Positions 5,949-10,024 of a stretch of 10,024 bases of DNA are shown one piece after another; within the stretch, counting starts at the first letter, position 1; the number at the start of each line of letters is the position of its first letter. Origin of the DNA: Rugosibacter sp. (lineage in GTDB: Bacteria; Pseudomonadota; Gammaproteobacteria; Burkholderiales; Rhodocyclaceae); assembly GCA_030652715.1 (NCBI GenBank), contig JAUSQB010000427.1, forward strand, positions 1 to 10,024. The letters are read 5' to 3'. The notes below the pieces were generated by a model. It made no database searches. It was given only the letters and a program-made list of their open reading frames with translations, and was not told where the DNA came from. The position numbers and the translations under genes were made by a program.

Positions 5949-7400
5949 ATGAGGAAATTTTGTCTAGCTTTTGCAGCCACTTTTTTTGTTTTTCTATCCG
6001 TGCCAGGCCAGGCACGTGATTTACCTGACTTCACTGAACTCGTTGAAATGCAAGGTCCGGCGGTTGTGAATATCAGCACTACGCAAATCATCAAAAAAAG
6101 TGCACAGGCTCCGCTTTTCCCATTCGACGAAAACGACCCTGCACAAGAGTTATTCCGACGATTTTTTCCCGGCCAAGTGCCCGGTATGCCAGGACGACAG
6201 GGGCGGCCTGGTCAACCTGGTGAGCCGCGTGAGTACAAAAATCAGTCCTTAGGCTCAGGATTTATCATCAGCGCAGATGGATATATTTTGACCAATGCCC
6301 ATGTGGTTGATGGTGCAGATGAAGTGACCGTAAAGCTGACGGATAAACGAGAGTTTAAAGCCAAAGTTCTGGGGGCTGATAAACGCACGGATGTTGCATT
6401 GATCAAAATTGAGGCTACTAAGCTACCGTTTACGCAACTGGGTGATCCGGGGAAATTGAAGGTAGGCGAATGGGTTGTGGCTATCGGATCTCCCTTCGGT
6501 TTTGAGAACACGGTCACAGCAGGTATTGTGAGTGCAAAAGGGCGGTCTCTCACGCAAGAAAACTTTGTGCCCTTTATTCAAACTGACGTACCCATTAATC
6601 CAGGCAATTCAGGGGGGCCTTTGTTCAATATGAGGGGCGAGGTTGTTGGCATCAATTCGCAGATATATTCACGATCAGGGGGTTTCATGGGGCTGTCTTT
6701 TGCCATACCAATTGATCTGGCAATGGAAGTTCAGACACAGCTTAAACAAAATGGGCGCGTGAGCCGTGGCCGTATGGGTGTGGTTATTCAGGAGGTGAGT
6801 AAAGAATTAGCGGAATCTTTCGGCTTAAGTAAAGCGCAAGGCGCGCTGATTTCTTCGGTAGAAACAGGAGCGGCAGCAGACAAGGCCGGAATTGTATCGG
6901 GGGATATTATTCTCAAATTTGATGGCAAGCCGGTAATCGAATCCAGTGAATTGCCGCGCCAGGTCGGCGCGACCAAACCGGGCAGCAAGATACCGGTACA
7001 AATCTGGCGCAGGGGTAAACCTATTGAGATGGTGGTAACGATGGGCGAAATTCCTGAAGACGATACGCTCGCAGTCAAGCGTGATCGCAAGCCATCCGAG
7101 CCCGTCAAAACCAATCGATTCGGGCTGTTACTTTCGCCGTTAACAGCGGAACAAAAACGCGCTTGGGGATTGCAGAATGGCTTGATCGTTGAGGATGCCA
7201 CGAGCGCAGGTGGGCGCACAGAGTTGCGTTCAGGCGATATTTTGCTCTCACTTATCCACAAAGGAACCCAGGTTGAACTCAAATCAGTGGCGCAATTTAA
7301 TGAGCTTGTTGGCATGATGGATAAAGCTGAATCCATTACCATGCTTGTACGGCGTGGCGAGGTGCAAACCTTTGTCATCATTAAAGGAGTACCCGATTAA
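5949..7400 (+). CDS. degQ: Periplasmic Do-type serine protease (DegQ/MucD-like)
   Basis: HtrA-family endopeptidase/chaperone that removes misfolded periplasmic proteins and limits sigma-E activation. It has 483 residues. The signal peptide is about 1-22 (cleavage after GQA). The trypsin-like domain carries the triad H118 (TNAHVV), D148 (RTDVALI) and S221 (NPGNSGGP). PDZ1 spans about 275-365 and PDZ2 about 390-478. The loop before the protease core has five Gly-X-Y triplets at residues 79-93. AAGGAG at 5931-5936 is 12 nt before the ATG. The soluble form with signal peptide and two PDZ domains fits DegP/DegQ/MucD, not the membrane-anchored, single-PDZ DegS/AlgW; which of degP, degQ or mucD to use as a name is a convention. 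It is the last clear member of the rpoE operon, although the next gene overlaps its stop. Confidence 0.93.
   Translation: MRKFCLAFAATFFVFLSVPGQARDLPDFTELVEMQGPAVVNISTTQIIKKSAQAPLFPFDENDPAQELFRRFFPGQVPGMPGRQGRPGQPGEPREYKNQSLGSGFIISADGYILTNAHVVDGADEVTVKLTDKREFKAKVLGADKRTDVALIKIEATKLPFTQLGDPGKLKVGEWVVAIGSPFGFENTVTAGIVSAKGRSLTQENFVPFIQTDVPINPGNSGGPLFNMRGEVVGINSQIYSRSGGFMGLSFAIPIDLAMEVQTQLKQNGRVSRGRMGVVIQEVSKELAESFGLSKAQGALISSVETGAAADKAGIVSGDIILKFDGKPVIESSELPRQVGATKPGSKIPVQIWRRGKPIEMVVTMGEIPEDDTLAVKRDRKPSEPVKTNRFGLLLSPLTAEQKRAWGLQNGLIVEDATSAGGRTELRSGDILLSLIHKGTQVELKSVAQFNELVGMMDKAESITMLVRRGEVQTFVIIKGVPD
7384..7398 (+). promoter_or_regulatory. Shine-Dalgarno and AUU start signal of the glutaredoxin-like gene
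   Basis: AAGGAG (7384-7389), a 6-nt spacer, then ATT (7396-7398), whose last base is the first base of the degQ stop TAA. No ATG exists in this frame between the upstream frame limit and the CHLCDDM motif. TTG and GTG codons at 7345, 7354, 7372, 7417 and 7420 are poorly spaced from any Shine-Dalgarno. This makes ATT the best-placed initiator. Confidence 0.55.
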
Positions 7401-7656
7401 TCGCCCCACGCTACGATTGTTGAGTCGCTCTTATTGCCATCTGTGCGATGACATGCTCGTCGCGTTAAATGGGCTTTGTGGCGAGCCTAGTTCGGTCAGA
7501 TTCAACATTGACGTGATTGATGTGGATAAAGACCCGGCATTAGTTGCTGACTATGACGAACTAGTGCCAGTTCTTCTCGATACGGATGGCCACATGCTCT
7601 GCCATTATTTCCTCGATAGTGCGAAAGTTCGTGAGTATTTGAGCGCTTTCCGTTAA
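7396..7656 (+). CDS. Glutaredoxin-like thioredoxin-fold protein
   Basis: Small cytoplasmic thiol-redox protein of the glutaredoxin-like (DUF836-type) family; partner and substrate unknown. From the AUU start it has 86 residues. The first beta strand, PTLRLLSRSYCHLCDDM, ends in the redox motif C-H-L-C; it is followed by a helix, a second strand (FNIDVIDVDKDPAL), the cis-proline strand VPVLLDTDG, and LCHYFLD with the closing helix. The start was chosen because the family begins right at this strand and because of the AAGGAG spacing. A gene caller limited to ATG/GTG/TTG would pick TTG at 7345 (103 residues), which adds a tail read from degQ in another frame, or TTG at 7417, which cuts the first strand. 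Position between the protease and lepA suggests cotranscription with degQ. A strong terminator follows. Confidence 0.82.
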   Translation: MNRPTLRLLSRSYCHLCDDMLVALNGLCGEPSSVRFNIDVIDVDKDPALVADYDELVPVLLDTDGHMLCHYFLDSAKVREYLSAFR

Positions 7657-7682
7657 AATTGAACGCCTTCTTTTAAGGCTTT

Positions 7683-7719
7683 AAAGGTGCTCGACCGGGT
7701 TTTTTCGAGCGCCTTTTTT
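7683..7719 (+). terminator. Intrinsic terminator between the glutaredoxin-like gene and lepA
   Basis: AAAGGTGCTCGA (7683-7694) pairs with TCGAGCGCCTTT (7705-7716) over 12 positions with one U·G, a 10-nt loop, and a run of six T at 7714-7719. A smaller hairpin just upstream pairs GCCTT (7665-7669) with AAGGC (7675-7679). It should end the rpoE–degQ–glutaredoxin transcript. It lies only 25 nt before the lepA start, so it could also act as an attenuator for lepA. Confidence 0.85.
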
Positions 7720-7744
7720 ATTGGTTTCCTCTTATTGGTTCTTT

Positions 7745-9538
7745 ATGAATCACATTCGTAATTTTTCCATCATCGCCCATATTGATCACGGCAAGTCTAC
7801 GCTGGCAGATCGCATCATCCATAAGTGCGGAGGCTTGTCAGACCGCGAGATGGAATCACAAGTTCTTGATTCAATGGATATTGAACGAGAGCGTGGAATT
7901 ACCATCAAAGCGCAAACTGCTGCTTTAAGTTATAAGGCGCGCGATGGTAAAATCTATAACCTCAATTTGATTGATACGCCGGGGCACGTCGATTTTTCTT
8001 ATGAAGTGAGCCGTTCTCTATCCGCTTGCGAAGGTGCATTGCTGGTAGTTGATGCCTCGCAGGGTGTTGAAGCGCAAACAGTCGCCAACTGTTACACCGC
8101 GATAGAGCTCGGTGTTGATGTAGTGCCGGTTTTAAACAAGATTGATTTGCCGCAAGCCGACCCCGATAACGCTCGTCAAGAAATTGAAGATGTCATCGGG
8201 ATCGATGCGACTGACGCGGTGCTATGTTCAGCGAAAACCGGCTTGGGTGTGGATGATGTTTTAGAGGCCGTCATTGCGCGAATCCCCCCGCCCAAAGGAC
8301 AATTGGATGCGCCTCTTAAGGCGCTGATTATTGACTCGTGGTTCGATAATTATGTGGGCGTTGTGATGCTGGTGCGTGTCGTTGATGGCATGCTAAAGGC
8401 AAAAGACAGGCTGTTGCTCATGTCTACAGGCAGTACGCATTTGTGTGAGCAGGTGGGCGTATTTACCCCTAAAGCCTTGCCTCGTCCCGACCTCAAGGCA
8501 GGCGAGGTAGGGTTCATTATTTCCGGCATCAAAGAACTCGATGCTGCAAAAGTCGGCGATACCATCACGCTGGCCGACCGACCTGCAGCAACGCCCTTGC
8601 CAGGATTTAAGGAAATCAAGCCGCAAGTTTTTGCCGGCCTTTATCCCGTGGAGTCGAATCAATACGATTCACTGCGCGATGCGCTAGAAAAGCTTCGTTT
8701 GAATGATGCCTCGTTGCGATATGAACCTGAGGTTTCTCAAGCGCTGGGTTTCGGCTTTCGCTGCGGGTTTTTAGGTCTTTTGCACATGGAAATTGTGCAA
8801 GAGCGTTTAGAGCGCGAATTTGATCAAAATTTAATTACCACCGCACCCACGGTAGTGTATGAGGTACGTCTGCGCGATGGCGAGGAGATTCTGGTGGAGA
8901 ATCCTGCCAAGTTGCCTGAGCTCCAGAAGATCGAGGAAATTCGCGAGCCGATTATCACCAATATCATTTTTGTGCCGCAGGAATATCTCGGTGCAGTCAT
9001 TACTTTATGCGAGCAAAAACGCGGACGCCAGATCAATATTGCCTATCGTGGCAAGCAGGTTCAACTGACGTATGAAATGCCAATGGCCGAAGTAGTCATG
9101 GACTTTTTTGACAAATTAAAGTCCGTCTCGCGTGGTTATGCCTCTCTGGATTACGAATTCAAGGAATATCGTGTCGCGGATGTCGTCAAGCTCGACATCT
9201 TGATCAATGCTGAAAAAGTGGATGCACTTTCCTTGATTGTTCATCGCGCTAATGCAGCTTTTCGCGGGCGCGAGCTGGCGGCAAAAATGCGCGAGCTGAT
9301 TCCGCGCCAGATGTACGATGTAGCGATTCAATCAGCGATTGGCGCCACCATTGTTGCCCGCGAAAACGTTAAAGCCATGCGCAAGGATGTGCTCGCCAAA
9401 TGCTACGGAGGTGATATTTCACGGAAGAAAAAGCTGTTGGAAAAACAAAAAGCAGGAAAAAAACGCATGAAGCAAGTTGGTCGGGTAGAAATTCCCCAGG
9501 AAGCCTTTCTTGCTGTGTTGCGTGTTGGTGATAAATGA
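7745..9538 (+). CDS. lepA: Elongation factor 4 (LepA, ribosomal back-translocase)
   Basis: Translational GTPase that binds ribosomes and is linked to back-translocation, 30S assembly and translation under stress. It has 597 residues (E. coli 599). GTPase motifs: G1 AHIDHGKST (11-19), G2 ERERGITI (47-54), G3 DTPGH (77-81), G4 NKID (131-134), G5 SAK (162-164). Then come the domain II, III and V counterparts of EF-G (for example [27 protein letters not shown]) and the LepA-specific C-terminal domain, ending in [21 protein letters not shown]. The ATG at 7745 was chosen because [18 protein letters not shown] matches the E. coli N-terminus; a TTG at 7721 would add eight residues foreign to the family. 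No purine-rich ribosome-binding site precedes it; the leader is pyrimidine rich with TTATTGGTT twice (7718-7726, 7732-7740). lepB follows after 103 nt. Confidence 0.97.
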   Translation: MNHIRNFSIIAHIDHGKSTLADRIIHKCGGLSDREMESQVLDSMDIERERGITIKAQTAALSYKARDGKIYNLNLIDTPGHVDFSYEVSRSLSACEGALLVVDASQGVEAQTVANCYTAIELGVDVVPVLNKIDLPQADPDNARQEIEDVIGIDATDAVLCSAKTGLGVDDVLEAVIARIPPPKGQLDAPLKALIIDSWFDNYVGVVMLVRVVDGMLKAKDRLLLMSTGSTHLCEQVGVFTPKALPRPDLKAGEVGFIISGIKELDAAKVGDTITLADRPAATPLPGFKEIKPQVFAGLYPVESNQYDSLRDALEKLRLNDASLRYEPEVSQALGFGFRCGFLGLLHMEIVQERLEREFDQNLITTAPTVVYEVRLRDGEEILVENPAKLPELQKIEEIREPIITNIIFVPQEYLGAVITLCEQKRGRQINIAYRGKQVQLTYEMPMAEVVMDFFDKLKSVSRGYASLDYEFKEYRVADVVKLDILINAEKVDALSLIVHRANAAFRGRELAAKMRELIPRQMYDVAIQSAIGATIVARENVKAMRKDVLAKCYGGDISRKKKLLEKQKAGKKRMKQVGRVEIPQEAFLAVLRVGDK

Positions 9539-9541
9539 CAG

Positions 9542-9582
9542 CCCGGCCGATTGCCGGGGATAGGGGCACCAGTGTGCACCAG
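9542..9582 (+). repeat. Hairpin and short direct repeat after lepA
   Basis: CCCGGC (9542-9547) pairs with GCCGGG (9553-9558) over a 5-nt loop, but no T-run follows, so it does not look like a terminator. GCACCAG is repeated at 9566-9572 and 9576-9582 (10-nt period). The hairpin could protect the lepA 3' end or mark the lepA–lepB boundary. The rest of the 103-nt gap shows no convincing promoter. Confidence 0.4.
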
Positions 9583-9641
9583 CAGTTTTAGCCTATTTTT
9601 ATGACCTTTTACGCCAGTCGAAACAGTACTACGGAGTCTTC

Positions 9642-10024
9642 ATGAATTTCGCTTTGATCTTGTTTTTATTTGTCCTTTTTACCGGCGTGCTTTGGGCAAT
9701 CAATCATTTCTGGGCCAGAAAGCGGAGGTCGGCTGATACAAAAGACCCTTGGTGGGTTGAGTATGGAGGCAGTTTTTTCCCGGTTATCCTGGCTGTTTTT
9801 TTGCTGCGCTCCTTTTTGGTTGAACCATTCAAAATTCCTTCTGGCTCGATGATCCCCACCTTGATGGTAGGCGACTTTATTATGGTAAATAAGTTTACGT
9901 CCGGCATTCGCTTGCCGGTAATCAACAAGAAAATAGTCGAACTCAACACTCCCAAGCGAGGTGATGTGGTGGTGTTTCGCTATCCGCCTGATCCTTCACT
10001 GGACTACATCAAGCGCGTGGTCGG
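9642..10024 (+). CDS. lepB: Signal peptidase I, 5' part (3' end outside window)
   Basis: Inner-membrane serine/lysine-dyad protease that cuts signal peptides from exported proteins such as RseB and DegQ in this window. The frame runs open to the window edge, giving 127 complete codons. Residues 1-21 are a first membrane segment, a positively charged loop follows (WARKRRS), and a second hydrophobic stretch is at about 44-60 (GSFFPVILAVFLLRSFLVEP). The catalytic Ser is S69 in PSGSMIPTL and the catalytic Lys is K124 in DYIKRVVG. Their 55-residue spacing equals that of E. coli S90/K145. ACGGAG at 9631-9636 lies 5 nt before the ATG. The usual betaproteobacterial order would place rnc and era beyond the edge; that is expectation, not seen. 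Confidence 0.96.
   Translation, partial: MNFALILFLFVLFTGVLWAINHFWARKRRSADTKDPWWVEYGGSFFPVILAVFLLRSFLVEPFKIPSGSMIPTLMVGDFIMVNKFTSGIRLPVINKKIVELNTPKRGDVVVFRYPPDPSLDYIKRVV

Noticed and set aside
6788..7381. Minus-strand frame of 197 codons opposite the PDZ part of degQ
   Set aside because: No start signal, low-complexity Ser/Pro/Leu composition, and it overlaps a fully recognisable protease gene.
7345..7395. TTG at 7345 as start of the glutaredoxin-like gene
   Set aside because: It lacks a Shine-Dalgarno and adds 17 residues read from degQ in another frame; the fold begins after them and AAGGAG lies downstream of this codon.
7721..7744. TTG at 7721 as start of lepA
   Set aside because: It adds residues not found at the start of LepA, has no Shine-Dalgarno and lies 2 nt after the terminator T-run; the ATG at 7745 matches the family N-terminus.
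9587..9600. T-rich stretch after lepA as an intrinsic terminator
   Set aside because: The nearest stable stem (9542-9558) is about 40 nt upstream, and the T stretch is interrupted by TAGCC.

Overview
The window is a chromosomal housekeeping and envelope-stress block of a Gram-negative bacterium. The proteins and the gene order fabF – ygfX-like – nadB (reverse) – rpoE – rseA – rseB – rseC – degQ/mucD – glutaredoxin-like – lepA – lepB point to a betaproteobacterium. Base composition near half G+C and the protein character make a Nitrosomonadales-like member plausible, but that rank is inference from memory of the gene order, not a database result. No phage, transposase, CRISPR, tRNA or rRNA is visible.

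Layout. Positions 1-702 hold the 3' part of fabF (fatty-acid elongation). A small membrane protein of the YgfX type follows at 715-1392; it carries an apparent extra segment of about 75 residues rich in short repeats. nadB (L-aspartate oxidase, first step of NAD synthesis) lies on the minus strand at 1415-3037 and converges on the YgfX-like gene. The 225-bp gap at 3038-3262 separates the divergent nadB and rpoE and holds a candidate extended -10 promoter with a palindrome and a short hairpin.

From 3263 to 7400 runs a complete sigma-E regulon core. It contains RpoE (extracytoplasmic sigma factor), RseA (membrane anti-sigma), RseB (periplasmic sensor/brake), RseC (membrane modulator) and a DegQ/MucD-type periplasmic serine protease with two PDZ domains. 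rseA/rseB share 1 nt and rseB/rseC share 4 nt, so these are likely translationally coupled. A glutaredoxin-like gene follows directly, apparently starting at an AUU codon that overlaps the protease stop. A strong hairpin plus T-run then sits just before lepA (elongation factor 4), and the window ends inside lepB (signal peptidase I).

Together the genes form an envelope-maintenance neighbourhood: secretion (LepB), translation fidelity (LepA), detection of misfolded envelope proteins (Rse/RpoE) and their degradation (DegQ). I see no wholly new system. The points most worth a second look are the in-frame expansion of the YgfX-like protein, three 7-nt G/C runs clustered in the anti-sigma genes rseA and rseB, two well-spaced AAGGAG–AUU start signals (glutaredoxin-like gene and nadB), and a possible attenuator before lepA.
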